Below, piece after piece: positions 29,779 to 38,469 of a stretch of 64,000 nucleotides of DNA. The notes beneath the pieces are model-generated. The model had not been told where the DNA came from. It ran no database searches and saw nothing but the letters and a program-made list of their open reading frames with translations. Each line of letters starts with the position of its first letter. Positions within the stretch are counted from its first letter, which is position 1. Source of the stretch: Vibrio galatheae (GTDB lineage Bacteria > Pseudomonadota > Gammaproteobacteria > Enterobacterales > Vibrionaceae); assembly GCF_000967545.1 (NCBI RefSeq), contig NZ_JXXV01000027.1, positions 45,702 through 109,701 on the forward strand, given 5' to 3'. The translations under genes and the position numbers were made by a program.

Positions 29779-29806
29779 CAAAAAGGCGCTCGTTGGAGAG
29801 CGCCTT
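29779..29806 (-). terminator. Terminator after uspA
   Basis: Read on the minus strand, AAGGCGCTC / GAGCGCCTT with a 6-base loop is followed by TTTTTGATT. It lies 22 bases after the uspA stop codon. Confidence 0.88.
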
Positions 29807-29827
29807 GTCAGTTCTTAGCGGTTGGAA

Positions 29828-30268
29828 TTAGGCGCCTTGCGGTTTGACAACCAGTACATTGATTGGAGAATTTTGTACTACTTTACTTGCCACAGAGCCT
29901 AACACCACTTTATCAAGCTTAGATCGTTTGTGGCTTGGCATAACGATAAGATCAGCGCCAAGTCGTTCGGCAAAATCCAAAATAGTAGAGTAAGGCTTGC
30001 CTTCTGCAACATGGACTTTATAAATCACGTCTTCTGCAATGTGCTTCACGGCAAACTCTTTCAGTTGATTTTCAACGTCTGCCTTCATCTTCATGGCTGC
30101 ATCTTTCGGGAAGTAGGTTGCAACCATAGACATATGAATACCCGGCAGAACATTCAGCAGATGCACCTGCGCGTTTGAATGCTTAGCGTGCCAAACGGCT
30201 AACTCGACCGCTTTATCAGAAAAGCCTTTGTCATTGAGGTCGACAGGAACAAGAATTTGTTTATACAT
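29828..30268 (-). CDS. Universal stress protein (UspA family)
   Basis: A 146-residue single-domain USP. N-terminal strand YKQILVPVDLND with the conserved Asp, and the C-terminal nucleotide loop GSVASKVVQNSPINVLVV of the G-2x-G-9x-G(S/T) type, though with S in place of some glycines. The MPSHKRSKLDKVVLG segment also fits. It is encoded 106 bases downstream of the TRAP permease on the same strand. UspA proteins next to TRAP operons, such as TeaD of the Halomonas ectoine transporter, can modulate transport, so a link is plausible but unproven. Confidence 0.88.
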   Translation of the reverse strand: MYKQILVPVDLNDKGFSDKAVELAVWHAKHSNAQVHLLNVLPGIHMSMVATYFPKDAAMKMKADVENQLKEFAVKHIAEDVIYKVHVAEGKPYSTILDFAERLGADLIVMPSHKRSKLDKVVLGSVASKVVQNSPINVLVVKPQGA

Positions 30269-30373
30269 GATGGTATCTCTTTTTATTCTCTCCCACGGCG
30301 GTGTTAAACGCAGTGGGGGAGTTATGCATCCGTAGTTAAGTGTAGCCCCGCCACGTGAGCAGGGCTGCCTAGA

Positions 30374-32953
30374 TTACGCGCTCAACCGTTCCTTTCGAGC
30401 TCGTCTTGTTTGGTTAAATCCAAGCCCTATCAAAATGAGTAGGGCAGGGACAAACACCCACTCTTTCATTGGTCGGTCTGCATCGACGACCACCGAACGA
30501 ATTTCCCAGTCAAAGTCGATACCAACAGATTCTGCTGGGCTGCCAAACTCGACCATATCAACCACCATACGACCATCACTATTCGTGAGCATTAGACCCA
30601 TTGAAGAGATGCGTTCGTCTGCGGTTGTTGCTTCATCAGCAAAAGGTAGGCGAACTGTTTTTGATAGAAGATCACCTTCAAGGTTTTCCCCCGCAACAAG
30701 CAGTTCAAGCTCTTCTCCGACGCTGAGTTTCTCGGTGATCTCAGCGATGTCAGTTCCAGGGTAGAGGACTTTCGCCGGATAGATTTGATCCCACCAAAAA
30801 CCTGGACGGAAGAAAGTAAAGGTCAAAGCAAGTAGCAGAACGGTTTCCCACCATTTATTTTTGGTAAACCACCATCCTTGAGTTGCTGCAGAGAATATCA
30901 GCATTGCGATGATCGAAGATATGATCGTGAGCAATAAATGCCACCAAGTATCGATACCCATCAATAATAATTGGGTATTAAAGATGAACATAAATGGCAA
31001 GATTGCAGTTCGAATATCGTAGGTAAAGCCTTGAATACCCGTCCTTATTGGATCCGACTTAGCAATAGCGGCAGCAGCAAAGGCGGCTAAGCCAACCGGA
31101 GGCGTGTCGTCAGCAAGGATACCGAAGTAGAACACAAATAGGTGGACTGCGATCAGAGGAATGATCAGGCCACTTTGTGCACCTAGGGTGACGATCACTG
31201 GAGCCATCAATGTCGAAACAACAATGTAGTTAGCCGTCGTCGGAAGACCCATGCCTAAGATCAAACTGATCACAGCCGTAAACAGCAACATAAGAATAAT
31301 GTTACCGCCAGAGATGAACTCGACAAAGTCAGTCATCACTAGACCGATACCCGTTAATGTCACGACACCAACAACCGTACCTGCTGCTGCGGTTGCCACA
31401 CCGATGCCGATCATGTTACGTGCGCCAGAAACAAGACTTTCGAGTAGATCAATAAATCCTGCCTTGGTCTGCTCCGTGATGGATCCTTGCTGAGTCATAA
31501 TTGCCATCAAAGGGCGTTGGGTGATCAGAATAAAGATCATGAAAACGGTGGCCCAAAATGCAGATAAGCCAGGAGAGAAACGTTCGACAGTCAGACACCA
31601 CACGAGTACAACGATAGGCAGTAGGTAGTGTAGACCCGATTTAATGGTTGGCCCTGGATCTGGTACTTCCGTCAACTCTTCATCAATCTCAATTGCGCCT
31701 TCTTTAGAGTAGCGGGCAGAAATTTTCACTAGGCCGACATAAGAGAGCAACAATGCCACAGTTACAATTGGTGTCGCTGCCTCACCAAACACGTCTTTGG
31801 TCCAGCCGACACCATAGTAGACAATGGCGCTGACGACGCACAAACCAAGAATGGTGCCAGTAAATGAGAGTAAGCTTGCTAGCAGAGTTGGAGTGTGACG
31901 GCGAGGAAGGCCCGTCATACCAGCTTTACAAGCTTCTAAGTGGACGATGTAAATTAGCGCGATGTATGAAATCAGTGCTGGCAAGATCGCCGCTCTGATC
32001 ACTTCGACATAAGAAATGCCCACATACTCAACCATTAAGAAGGCCGCAGCACCCATGATTGGCGGCGTAAGCTGGCCGTTGGTTGACGCTGCAACTTCTA
32101 CCGCGCCTGCTTTAGTGCCCGGAAAGCCCACTCGTTTCATGAGTGGAATGGTAAAGGTACCCGTGGTGACGACGTTTGCAATCGATGAGCCTGAAACAAG
32201 ACCAGATAAACCTGAGGCCACCACCGCTGCTTTTGCTGGGCCGCCTCGCATATGACCAAGCAAAGAGAAGGCGACTTTAATAAAGTAAGCACCTGCGCCA
32301 GCGCGTTCTAGCATCGCACCAAATAGCACGAAAAGAAACACGAACGACGTTGATACCCCCAGTGCGACACCAAATACCCCTTCGGTTGTTAACCACAGAT
32401 GGGACATGGCTTTGTTTAGGCTGGCTCCTTTATGCGCGATAACATCGGGCATGTATGGGCCACCAAAGGTATAGAGCAAGAAAACGGCTGCCACAACCAT
32501 CAGCGGTGGACCTAAAGCGCGGCGCGTTGCTTCAAGCAGCAATAGCATACCTGTGACTGCGACGACAATATCGAGAGTCGTGGGTGCGCCAGATCGGCCA
32601 GCTAACTCAGTATAGAAAAGATAAATATAAGCGGCGGAGAAACTGCCAGCGAGAGCCAGTAGCCAATCGACAGCCGGAATGCGGTCTCGTGGCGAATTCT
32701 TCATCGCCGGATAAGCAGTGAATGCGAGAAATACGGCGAACATCAAGTGAATGGAGCGCGCTTCAGTGTCATTAAGTACGCCAAAATTGAATATAAACGG
32801 CAGTGGAGAAGCGTACCAAAGTTGGAACAATGACCAACATAGCGGCACAAACCATAAGATGCGACCTGAAAGCCCTGAAGGGGCACGCGCACCAGTATCG
32901 GATTGAGCCACCATTTCTTGCACATCTTGAGACGGTGTGGTTGTCTTCGACAT
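30374..32953 (-). CDS. TRAP transporter, fused DctQ-DctM type permease (TAXI family)
   Basis: Sodium-driven secondary transporter permease, 859 residues. The small (4TM-like) and large (12TM-like) subunits are fused, as usual for TAXI-type TRAPs. Many membrane segments are visible. The large-subunit motifs GLVSGSSIANVVTTGTFTIPLMKR, GQLTPPIMGAAAFLM, GMGLPTTANYI and ADDTPPVGLAAFAAAAIAKSDPIRTG are intact. The start MSKTTT at 32953 has AAGGAA upstream; an earlier ATG at 33013 is unlikely. A roughly 170-residue C-terminal extension beyond the core is partly soluble (about 730-830). The substrate is set by the binding protein encoded upstream. Confidence 0.92.
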   Translation of the reverse strand: MSKTTTPSQDVQEMVAQSDTGARAPSGLSGRILWFVPLCWSLFQLWYASPLPFIFNFGVLNDTEARSIHLMFAVFLAFTAYPAMKNSPRDRIPAVDWLLALAGSFSAAYIYLFYTELAGRSGAPTTLDIVVAVTGMLLLLEATRRALGPPLMVVAAVFLLYTFGGPYMPDVIAHKGASLNKAMSHLWLTTEGVFGVALGVSTSFVFLFVLFGAMLERAGAGAYFIKVAFSLLGHMRGGPAKAAVVASGLSGLVSGSSIANVVTTGTFTIPLMKRVGFPGTKAGAVEVAASTNGQLTPPIMGAAAFLMVEYVGISYVEVIRAAILPALISYIALIYIVHLEACKAGMTGLPRRHTPTLLASLLSFTGTILGLCVVSAIVYYGVGWTKDVFGEAATPIVTVALLLSYVGLVKISARYSKEGAIEIDEELTEVPDPGPTIKSGLHYLLPIVVLVWCLTVERFSPGLSAFWATVFMIFILITQRPLMAIMTQQGSITEQTKAGFIDLLESLVSGARNMIGIGVATAAAGTVVGVVTLTGIGLVMTDFVEFISGGNIILMLLFTAVISLILGMGLPTTANYIVVSTLMAPVIVTLGAQSGLIIPLIAVHLFVFYFGILADDTPPVGLAAFAAAAIAKSDPIRTGIQGFTYDIRTAILPFMFIFNTQLLLMGIDTWWHLLLTIISSIIAMLIFSAATQGWWFTKNKWWETVLLLALTFTFFRPGFWWDQIYPAKVLYPGTDIAEITEKLSVGEELELLVAGENLEGDLLSKTVRLPFADEATTADERISSMGLMLTNSDGRMVVDMVEFGSPAESVGIDFDWEIRSVVVDADRPMKEWVFVPALLILIGLGFNQTRRARKERLSA

Positions 32954-33139
32954 GTACTTATTCCTTATTATAAATGGTCCGTATATATCTTTATAAGAAC
33001 CTTTATTTAACATCTTTCAGTCTAGTGAAAAGATGAAATATTGCTCAGTTGTCTGGTTTTTTTAGGTGTAAAACGAGGACGAGTTTCAATGATGTGAAAC
33101 TCAAATTTGAGTGCGGTGTGACTGACCGCGACGACTATG

Positions 33140-33167
33140 TACCAAGGGGGCGTTGGCCCCCTTGGTA
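33140..33167 (-). other. Intercistronic stem-loop between TAXI protein and permease genes
   Basis: An 11-bp perfect GC-rich stem (TACCAAGGGGG / CCCCCTTGGTA, 6-base loop) lies 7 bases after the TAXI stop. No T run follows. Such hairpins often protect the upstream message or cause partial termination, giving more binding protein than permease. Confidence 0.65.
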
Positions 33168-33174
33168 AAGAGGG

Positions 33175-34143
33175 TTACTTAAGTAGACCAATCTCTTTGT
33201 AGTACTTCTCTGCACCTGGGTGTAGAGGGATAGAAAGACCAGCTTTTACCATGTCTTCTTTCTTCAAGTTTGCAAACGCTGGGTGCAAACGCTTGAAGGT
33301 GTCAAAGTTTTCGAATACAGATTTCGCTACGTTGTAAGCTACATCGTCAGAAACGTTGCTTGTCGTTACCATAGTTGCCGCAACACCAAAGCTGTTGACA
33401 TCTTTGTCGGTACCGCGGTACATACCGGCAGGTACTGTGCTGTACGCATAGTATGGGTTGTCAGCAACGATCTTGTCGATCTGAGCACCAGTTGCAGAAA
33501 CCAGTTTCGCGTCACATGAAGTTGTCGCTTCTTTGATTGATCCATTTGGATGGCCCACTACGTAAACAAATGCGTCAATCTTGTTGTCACACAGTGCTTG
33601 TGAACGCTCAGAACCTTTCAACTCAGACGCCAGTTTGAAGTCGTCGTTGGTCCAACCCATCGCTTCCATAACCACACCCATAGTCGCGCGGTCACCAGAA
33701 CCTGGGTTACCAATGTTGACACGCTTACCTTTTAGGTCAGAAACGTTTTCAATACCAGCGTCGCTGCGCGCGATGATGTTGAACGGTTCTGTGTGTAGCG
33801 AGAACATAGCACGTAGTTCTTTATACGGGCCTTGTTCAGCAAACTTACTAGTACCGTTGTAACCGTGGTACTGCCAGTCTGACTGAACGATACCGAAGTC
33901 GAGCTCACCCGCACGGATAGTGTTGACGTTGTAGATCGAACCACCAGTAGATTCTACTGAACAACGAATATTGTGTTCTTTACGGCCTTTGTTCACGAGC
34001 TTACAGATTGCGCCGCCTGTTGGGTAGTAAACACCAGTAACAGAGCCTGTACCAATAGTAATAAACTCTTGAGCGTTAACTGCACCAGCGCCCATTACTG
34101 CAGCTGCAATCGCACCAACTTTAATAAGTTTGTTCAATGCCAT
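33175..34143 (-). CDS. TAXI-family TRAP solute-binding protein
   Basis: Periplasmic substrate-binding protein, 322 residues. The start at 34143 has AAGGGAAA just upstream and gives a proper signal peptide (MALNKLIKVGAIAAAVMGAG, cleavage after NA at about 24). An in-frame ATG at 34275 would bury this signal. TAXI hallmarks are FITIGTGSVTGVYYPTGG and RVNIGNPGSGDRATMGVV. The V. cholerae TAXI protein next to argR has, as I recall, been reported to bind L-glutamate; the same substrate is likely here given identical synteny. It is followed by the permease gene. Confidence 0.92.
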   Translation of the reverse strand: MALNKLIKVGAIAAAVMGAGAVNAQEFITIGTGSVTGVYYPTGGAICKLVNKGRKEHNIRCSVESTGGSIYNVNTIRAGELDFGIVQSDWQYHGYNGTSKFAEQGPYKELRAMFSLHTEPFNIIARSDAGIENVSDLKGKRVNIGNPGSGDRATMGVVMEAMGWTNDDFKLASELKGSERSQALCDNKIDAFVYVVGHPNGSIKEATTSCDAKLVSATGAQIDKIVADNPYYAYSTVPAGMYRGTDKDVNSFGVAATMVTTSNVSDDVAYNVAKSVFENFDTFKRLHPAFANLKKEDMVKAGLSIPLHPGAEKYYKEIGLLK

Positions 34144-34342
34144 GAATTTCCCTTCCTTATTCACTATTACCCCTAAGCAAGTGTAGTCGCTTTGGGCGTT
34201 TCCTATTGATGGAAACGGCATCTTTTTCAATCCGTATGTTGAAAAAGTGGCTGAATAATAGCAAAAAATTGGCACATAATTACATGGATGTTAAAAATTA
34301 TAGATAAAATGCCTAAGCTTTATTCTATTTTTTTAGCGAGGT

Positions 34343-34369
34343 TTGATTAATTAAGTTTAAATTAATCAA
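34343..34369. promoter_or_regulatory. Inverted repeat TTGATTAATT-N7-AATTAATCAA
   Basis: Ten-base perfect arms around a 7-base spacer, 200 bases upstream of the TAXI start. The outer TTGAT/ATCAA recall FNR half-sites but the spacing is wrong for FNR. The cognate regulator is unknown. Confidence 0.5.
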
Positions 34370-34412
34370 TCAGTTAATGACTGTTGTTAACTAAAGTATG
34401 ATTTTTTTAAGA

Positions 34413-34428
34413 TGTGATCGCAGTCACG
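34413..34428. promoter_or_regulatory. CRP-like site TGTGATCGCAGTCACG
   Basis: Matches TGTGA-N6-TCACA at 9 of 10 positions, 270 bases upstream of the TAXI gene. Its right half overlaps the argR 3' hairpin. Carbon-catabolite control of the TRAP operon is an inference. Confidence 0.5.
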
Positions 34429-34448
34429 CCGTGAATTTGACGGCGTGA
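34424..34448 (-). terminator. Putative terminator hairpin after argR
   Basis: TCACGCCGT / ACGGCGTGA, 9-bp stem with 7-base loop, 26 bases after the argR stop. The T run on the minus strand is poor, so termination may be weak. Confidence 0.45.
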
Positions 34449-34474
34449 TTTCTATTTGGAAAGGTTATAAACCG

Positions 34475-34945
34475 TTAACCTGCGTACTCAAACAGGTCAC
34501 ACACGGAATCAAACAGTTGTTCTGTCGTAATCGACTGAGTGGGAGTAATAAAGATGGTATCGTCGCCAGCGACCACACCAAGAATCCCTTCCGCTTTGCC
34601 AAGGGAATCAAGCAAACGAGCAATAAGCTGTGCAGCCCCTGGGCCTGTGTGAATCACGACCAAAGCATTGTTATGATCAATGTCCAGCACCAGTTCGCGC
34701 AGTGAACTGGACACCGTTGGCACGCCAAGCTCTGCTGGAAGACAGTAAACCATCTCCATTTTGGCGTTACGCGTACGTACCGCGCCGAACTTAGTCAGCA
34801 TACGCGATACTTTCGATTGGTTGATGTTCTCAAACCCTTCGTTTTTAAGTGCCTCGACAATGTCGCCTTGTGAGCCAAAACGCTCTTCTTTTAGTAGAGC
34901 TTTAAAAGCACGAACGAGGTTATCTTGTTTTTCAGAATGGCGCAT
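34475..34945 (-). CDS. argR: Arginine repressor ArgR
   Basis: Hexameric arginine-dependent repressor, 156 residues. N-terminal winged helix (residues about 1-75: [34 protein letters not shown]) and C-terminal arginine-binding trimer domain with the [13 protein letters not shown] and GDDTIF motifs. It is divergent from mdh, the usual arrangement in this class. ArgR-type boxes directly upstream suggest autoregulation. Other likely targets in this window are argF and perhaps arcA. Confidence 0.97.
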   Translation of the reverse strand: MRHSEKQDNLVRAFKALLKEERFGSQGDIVEALKNEGFENINQSKVSRMLTKFGAVRTRNAKMEMVYCLPAELGVPTVSSSLRELVLDIDHNNALVVIHTGPGAAQLIARLLDSLGKAEGILGVVAGDDTIFITPTQSITTEQLFDSVCDLFEYAG

Positions 34946-34978
34946 AGTTCTGTTCTATCTTGTTTTCGCTATGAGTAA

Positions 34979-35018
34979 TTGCATATTCTCGCATAGCTAT
35001 GCAAATTGTCCTAATGCA
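34979..35018. promoter_or_regulatory. Probable ArgR operator upstream of argR
   Basis: ATTGCATATTCTCGCATA followed by TATGCAAATTGTCC resembles the paired, TGCAT-containing ARG boxes of E. coli argR. The core GCATAGCTATGC (34991-35002) is a perfect palindrome that recurs at 27577-27588. The 330-bp argR-mdh gap also holds the FNR-like site listed next; nothing else was recognised. Confidence 0.5.
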
Positions 35019-35177
35019 AAGCCCGATTTCTGTCTACTCTATCACTGTAAACTTGGCAAAAATGATTGACAGGAATCACGCTTAAACCTTTGTCCTTAAA
35101 GGTTCAGAGCATGGTAAGTGCGGTGAAGATTCAGTGTGTTTTTTTCGCATTGCGCAAGGTCGCAAAGCTGGCGTTAA

Positions 35178-35191
35178 TTGATTGTAATCAG
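35178..35191. promoter_or_regulatory. FNR-like site upstream of mdh
   Basis: TTGATTGTAATCAG matches TTGAT-N4-ATCAA at 9 of 10 positions, 85 bases before the mdh start. An overlapping inverted repeat GTAATC-N7-GATTAC spans 35184-35202. Redox control of mdh is plausible; in E. coli ArcA and CRP act on mdh. Confidence 0.4.
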
Positions 35192-35275
35192 GTTGTGATT
35201 ACTATAGGTTGACGTGGTTGATTATCAATCGCTCTACAAAACATATATAAGAGAATCATCTCAAGGAGAACTACG

Positions 35276-36208
35276 ATGAAAGTAGCCGTTATTGGTGCCG
35301 CTGGTGGCATCGGTCAAGCCCTAGCTCTACTACTTAAAAACCGTCTTCCTGCTGGCTCTGATCTAGCACTGTATGATATCGCCCCTGTTACTCCGGGCGT
35401 TGCTGCTGATCTAAGCCATATCCCGACGCCTGTTTCAATTAAAGGCTACGCGGGTGAAGATCCAACTCCTGCGCTAGAAGGTGCGGATGTGGTTCTTGTT
35501 TCTGCAGGTGTTGCGCGTAAACCAGGTATGGATCGTGCGGATCTGTTCAACGTTAACGCGGGTATTGTTAAGTCTCTTGCTCAACGTATTGCTGATGTAT
35601 GTCCGAAAGCACTAGTAGGTATTATCACTAACCCAGTCAACACAACAGTGCCAATCGCTGCGGAAGTTCTCAAGCAAGCTGGTGTTTACGACAAGCGTCG
35701 CCTATTCGGTGTAACAACACTCGACGTCATTCGTTCTGAAACCTTTGTTGCTGATCTTAAAGATAAAGATCCAGGCGAAGTTCGTGTACCTGTTATTGGT
35801 GGCCACTCTGGTGTAACGATTCTACCGCTACTTTCTCAAGTTGAAGGTGTTGAGTTCACTGACGAAGAAGTTGCTGCGCTAACCAAACGTATCCAAAACG
35901 CGGGTACTGAAGTGGTTGAAGCGAAAGCGGGTGGCGGTAGCGCAACACTTTCTATGGGTCAAGCAGCTTGCCGATTCGGTCTGGCTCTTGTGAAAGCCCT
36001 ACAAGGTGAAGAAGTAATTGAGTACGCTTACGTTGAAGGCGATGGCGAACATGCACCTTTCTTCGCTCAACCAGTAAAACTTGGTAAAGATGGCGTCGAA
36101 GAAGTACTGAGCTACGGTGAACTAAGCGATTTCGAGAAATCTGCTCTAGACGGCATGCTTGAAACGCTTAACGGTGATATCCAAACGGGTGTTGAATTCG
36201 TTAAGTAA
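35276..36208 (+). CDS. mdh: Malate dehydrogenase
   Basis: NAD-dependent malate/oxaloacetate interconversion in the TCA cycle. 310 residues. NAD-binding GAAGGIGQ at residues 7-14, substrate arginines in [16 protein letters not shown], and the catalytic histidine region [16 protein letters not shown] are intact. Ribosome site AAGGAG 6 bases upstream. The codons are those of a highly expressed gene. Divergent from argR. Confidence 0.98.
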   Translation: MKVAVIGAAGGIGQALALLLKNRLPAGSDLALYDIAPVTPGVAADLSHIPTPVSIKGYAGEDPTPALEGADVVLVSAGVARKPGMDRADLFNVNAGIVKSLAQRIADVCPKALVGIITNPVNTTVPIAAEVLKQAGVYDKRRLFGVTTLDVIRSETFVADLKDKDPGEVRVPVIGGHSGVTILPLLSQVEGVEFTDEEVAALTKRIQNAGTEVVEAKAGGGSATLSMGQAACRFGLALVKALQGEEVIEYAYVEGDGEHAPFFAQPVKLGKDGVEEVLSYGELSDFEKSALDGMLETLNGDIQTGVEFVK

Positions 36209-36229
36209 TCAAGCCGAAGATGAATAATG

Positions 36230-36256
36230 AAAAGCCGACATTGATGTCGGCTTTTT
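36230..36256. terminator. Terminator between convergent mdh and ridA
   Basis: AAAAGCCGACA / TGTCGGCTTTT, 11-bp stem with TTGA loop and T run. A-rich and T-rich flanks let it work in both directions. Confidence 0.9.
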
Positions 36257-36282
36257 GATTTTAGCAATACAGCGAAACGCGA

Positions 36283-36672
36283 TTATTTACGTACCGCAAT
36301 GGCTTCGATTTCAATGCCAACATCTTTTGGTAGACGAGCTACTTCAACACATGAACGCGCTGGGTAGTTCGCTACGTTGTGCTCATCAAAGAACTTACCG
36401 TACACTTCGTTTACTGTGCCGAAGTCGTTAAGATCTTTAACGAAAACCGTCATTTTAACGATGTCTGTTACTGATAGGCCAGAGGCTTCTACAACGGCTT
36501 TTACGTTGTCTAGAGATTGACGCGCTTGCTCTGCGATATCTGTCGATACTTCACCAGTAGCTGGGTTCACTGGGATTTGGCCTGAAGTCAGTACCATGTT
36601 GCCTAAGTCAACACCTTGTACGTATGGGCCAATGGCTGCTGGAGCGGATTCTGTGTGAAGTACTTTAGTCAT
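36283..36672 (-). CDS. ridA: Reactive intermediate/imine deaminase RidA
   Basis: Trimeric enzyme that hydrolyses 2-aminoacrylate-type imines released by PLP enzymes. 129 residues, full length. Family motifs IGPYVQGVDLGNMVLTSGQIP and the substrate arginine in YPARSCVEVARLPKD are present. It lies downstream of pyrBI, as ridA (yjgF) does in E. coli, but a terminator separates them here. Confidence 0.95.
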   Translation of the reverse strand: MTKVLHTESAPAAIGPYVQGVDLGNMVLTSGQIPVNPATGEVSTDIAEQARQSLDNVKAVVEASGLSVTDIVKMTVFVKDLNDFGTVNEVYGKFFDEHNVANYPARSCVEVARLPKDVGIEIEAIAVRK

Positions 36673-36746
36673 TATTATCTTCCATCTGTTAGAGAGTGTA
36701 CGGATTTGAGGGAACTCAGTGTGCCGTGAAATAGCGGATGGGTAAA

Positions 36747-36780
36747 GAAAAAATCCTTGCCCACTACGAGCAAGGATTGT
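36747..36780 (-). terminator. Terminator after pyrBI
   Basis: AATCCTTGC / GCAAGGATT stem (36752-36778) followed on the minus strand by a T-rich run. It lies 34 bases after the pyrI stop. Confidence 0.85.
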
Positions 36781-36813
36781 TTATTTTCACCGTTAGATCA
36801 CTTAAAGCCGAGC

Positions 36814-37275
36814 CTAACGTTCAGTCACGATTTCACGTGAGAAGACTTTCTCACAGTATTTACATTTCAAACGAATATCGTTTTTCTTTTCGAATACTTT
36901 AAAGCTGCTTTCTACCGGCTCACCGTGGGTAATACAGTTCGTATTTGGGCACTCGAACACGTTATTGACCTGCTCTGGAAGTTCAAGTGGCAGCTTTTTC
37001 ACCACTTGGTAGTCTTCTATCTGGTTTACCGTCGCATGCGGTGCGTACAGGGCCAATTTACTTGCTTGTTCTTCGCTGATAAATACGTTTTCAATCTTTA
37101 GCAGATCTTTATGACCCAGTGCCGACGATGGCAGATTAAGGCCGATCGTGACACGCTGCTGAGATTTATGCATTGAGAACAGTTTAAGTACTTTAATGCC
37201 GATCTGTGCAGGAATATGGTCGATAACGGTACCGTTTTTAATTGCTTCAACCTGCAATTGAGTTTCTTTAGCCAT
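36814..37275 (-). CDS. pyrI: Aspartate carbamoyltransferase regulatory chain
   Basis: Regulatory subunit that binds CTP and ATP and links catalytic trimers. 153 residues. The four zinc ligands C109, C114, C138 and C141 (CPNTNC...CKYC) sit exactly as in E. coli PyrI. It is 14 bases downstream of pyrB, in one operon. Confidence 0.98.
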   Translation of the reverse strand: MAKETQLQVEAIKNGTVIDHIPAQIGIKVLKLFSMHKSQQRVTIGLNLPSSALGHKDLLKIENVFISEEQASKLALYAPHATVNQIEDYQVVKKLPLELPEQVNNVFECPNTNCITHGEPVESSFKVFEKKNDIRLKCKYCEKVFSREIVTER

Positions 37276-37289
37276 GATGTTCTCCTCGA

Positions 37290-38219
37290 TTACAGTGTTT
37301 CATTTAAGACAAGAGCAAGTAACGCTTGGCGTGCATAGACGCCGTTTTCTGCTTGCTCAAAGTAGTAAGCGTATGGGGTTTTATCGACATCGACGGTAAT
37401 TTCATCAACGCGTGGTAGCGGGTGAAGTACTTTTAGGTTTTCACGCGCTCCTTCTAATAGCGAAGCGGTTAGGATGTAAGCCGATTTAATATGGGCGTAT
37501 TCAGATTCGTCAAAACGCTCTTTTTGAACGCGAGTCATGTACAGAATATCCAGTTCAGGAATGACGCTTTCCATATCGGTATGCAGGCTGTACTCAATGC
37601 CTGATTCGTCCAACTCTTCACAAATGTAATCAGGCATCGCCAGTGCGTCAGGTGCGATAAAAAAGAAGCGGATATTGTTGAACTTGGCCAGTGCTTGTGT
37701 CAGAGAGTGGACGGTACGACCATATTTTAGGTCCCCGACAAAGGCGACATTGAGGTTATCAAGACGGCCTTGAGTTTCTGCAATTGAGAATAGGTCAAGT
37801 AGCGTTTGCGTTGGATGCTGGTTTGCGCCGTCACCACCGTTGATAACTGGCACACCATTAGAAAACTCAGAGGCTAATCGCGCCGCGCCCTCTTGTGGGT
37901 GACGCATTACGAAGGCATCGACATAGGATGAGATAACCTGAACTGAATCAGCGAGCGTCTCACCTTTTTTCGCTAGTGACGTGTTACCACCGTTATCGAA
38001 GCCAATGACATCTCCGCCGATACGCTGTATTGCGGTCTCGAAAGATAAGCGGGTACGGGTTGATGGCTCGAAAAAGCAGCTCGCGACGACCTTGTTTTTG
38101 ATCAACTCAGGTTGAGGATCCGCTTTTAATTCTCCCGCTGTTTTGACAATCAATTCCAGCTCTGTACGAGAAAGCTCAGGAATCGAGATAATATGCTTGT
38201 TGTAAAGCGTGTTTGTCAT
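37290..38219 (-). CDS. pyrB: Aspartate carbamoyltransferase catalytic chain
   Basis: Forms carbamoyl-aspartate from aspartate and carbamoyl phosphate, the first committed step of pyrimidine synthesis. 309 residues from ATG 38219 ([10 protein letters not shown]). An in-frame ATG at 38252 would start inside the attenuator terminator and is rejected. The carbamoyl-phosphate motif [19 protein letters not shown] and [10 protein letters not shown] are intact. It is expressed with pyrI behind a classical pyrBI attenuator. Confidence 0.97.
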   Translation of the reverse strand: MTNTLYNKHIISIPELSRTELELIVKTAGELKADPQPELIKNKVVASCFFEPSTRTRLSFETAIQRIGGDVIGFDNGGNTSLAKKGETLADSVQVISSYVDAFVMRHPQEGAARLASEFSNGVPVINGGDGANQHPTQTLLDLFSIAETQGRLDNLNVAFVGDLKYGRTVHSLTQALAKFNNIRFFFIAPDALAMPDYICEELDESGIEYSLHTDMESVIPELDILYMTRVQKERFDESEYAHIKSAYILTASLLEGARENLKVLHPLPRVDEITVDVDKTPYAYYFEQAENGVYARQALLALVLNETL

Positions 38220-38249
38220 AATCATCTTCCCAGTCATGAATTTTAGGCA

Positions 38250-38277
38250 CAAAAAAGCCCCCCATTACGGGAGGCTT
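38250..38277 (-). terminator. pyrBI attenuator terminator
   Basis: On the minus strand AAGCCTCCC pairs with GGGGGGCTT across a short loop and is followed by TTTTTT. The leader-peptide stop codon overlaps the start of the stem, so a closely following ribosome would prevent hairpin formation. This is the UTP-sensing arrangement of enteric pyrBI. Confidence 0.9.
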
Positions 38278-38369
38278 CAGAAATCGGTGGAAATAGAAAA
38301 AAACAACGCTGGTAAGCACGTTGGCTTACCCAGTGTAATACGCTTTTTAGAGCACGAATTACGTGGCAT
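38277..38369 (-). CDS. pyrL: pyrBI leader peptide (30 residues)
   Basis: A 30-codon ORF starts at ATG 38369, 32 bases downstream of a good -10 box, and stops with TGA at 38277-38279. The first residues are MPRNSCSKKR and it ends FFSISTDF. Its mRNA has a run of seven U at codons 22-24 (GTTGTTTTTTTC), expected to pause RNA polymerase when UTP is scarce. GGGAGATAG upstream may be the ribosome site. The peptide sequence differs from E. coli PyrL; the call rests on position, length and the terminator overlap. Confidence 0.8.
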   Translation of the reverse strand: MPRNSCSKKRITLGKPTCLPALFFSISTDF

Positions 38370-38400
38370 TGTTTTACTATCTCCCGACAAATTGCCGAGC

Positions 38401-38428
38401 ATTATACGCTTTAGATTGACTAACGCAA
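38401..38428 (-). promoter_or_regulatory. pyrBI promoter
   Basis: Minus-strand TTGCGT, 16-base spacer, TATAAT (perfect -10 at 38401-38406). Transcription would begin near 38394, just upstream of the leader peptide. Confidence 0.8.
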
Positions 38429-38469
38429 GCGATTACATCGAGGCTTTTGCTGTCTTTTATCGGCCGTTA

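Larger units (their letters stand above)
34144..34474. other. 331-bp AT-rich control region upstream of the TAXI operon
   Basis: Holds a long inverted repeat (34343-34369), a CRP-like site (34413-34428) and the argR 3' hairpin (34424-34448). No ORF with a ribosome site was seen. The very low GC content of 34250-34400 may favour H-NS-type silencing; this is inference. Confidence 0.5.

Noticed and set aside
33014..33073. Upstream ATG at 33013 as the TRAP permease start
   Set aside because: No ribosome site, and the added residues are not membrane-like. ATG 32953 has AAGGAA upstream.
34269..34286. Sigma-54-like TTGGCAC upstream of the TAXI operon
   Set aside because: It is on the strand pointing away from the TAXI gene and lacks the GC at -12.
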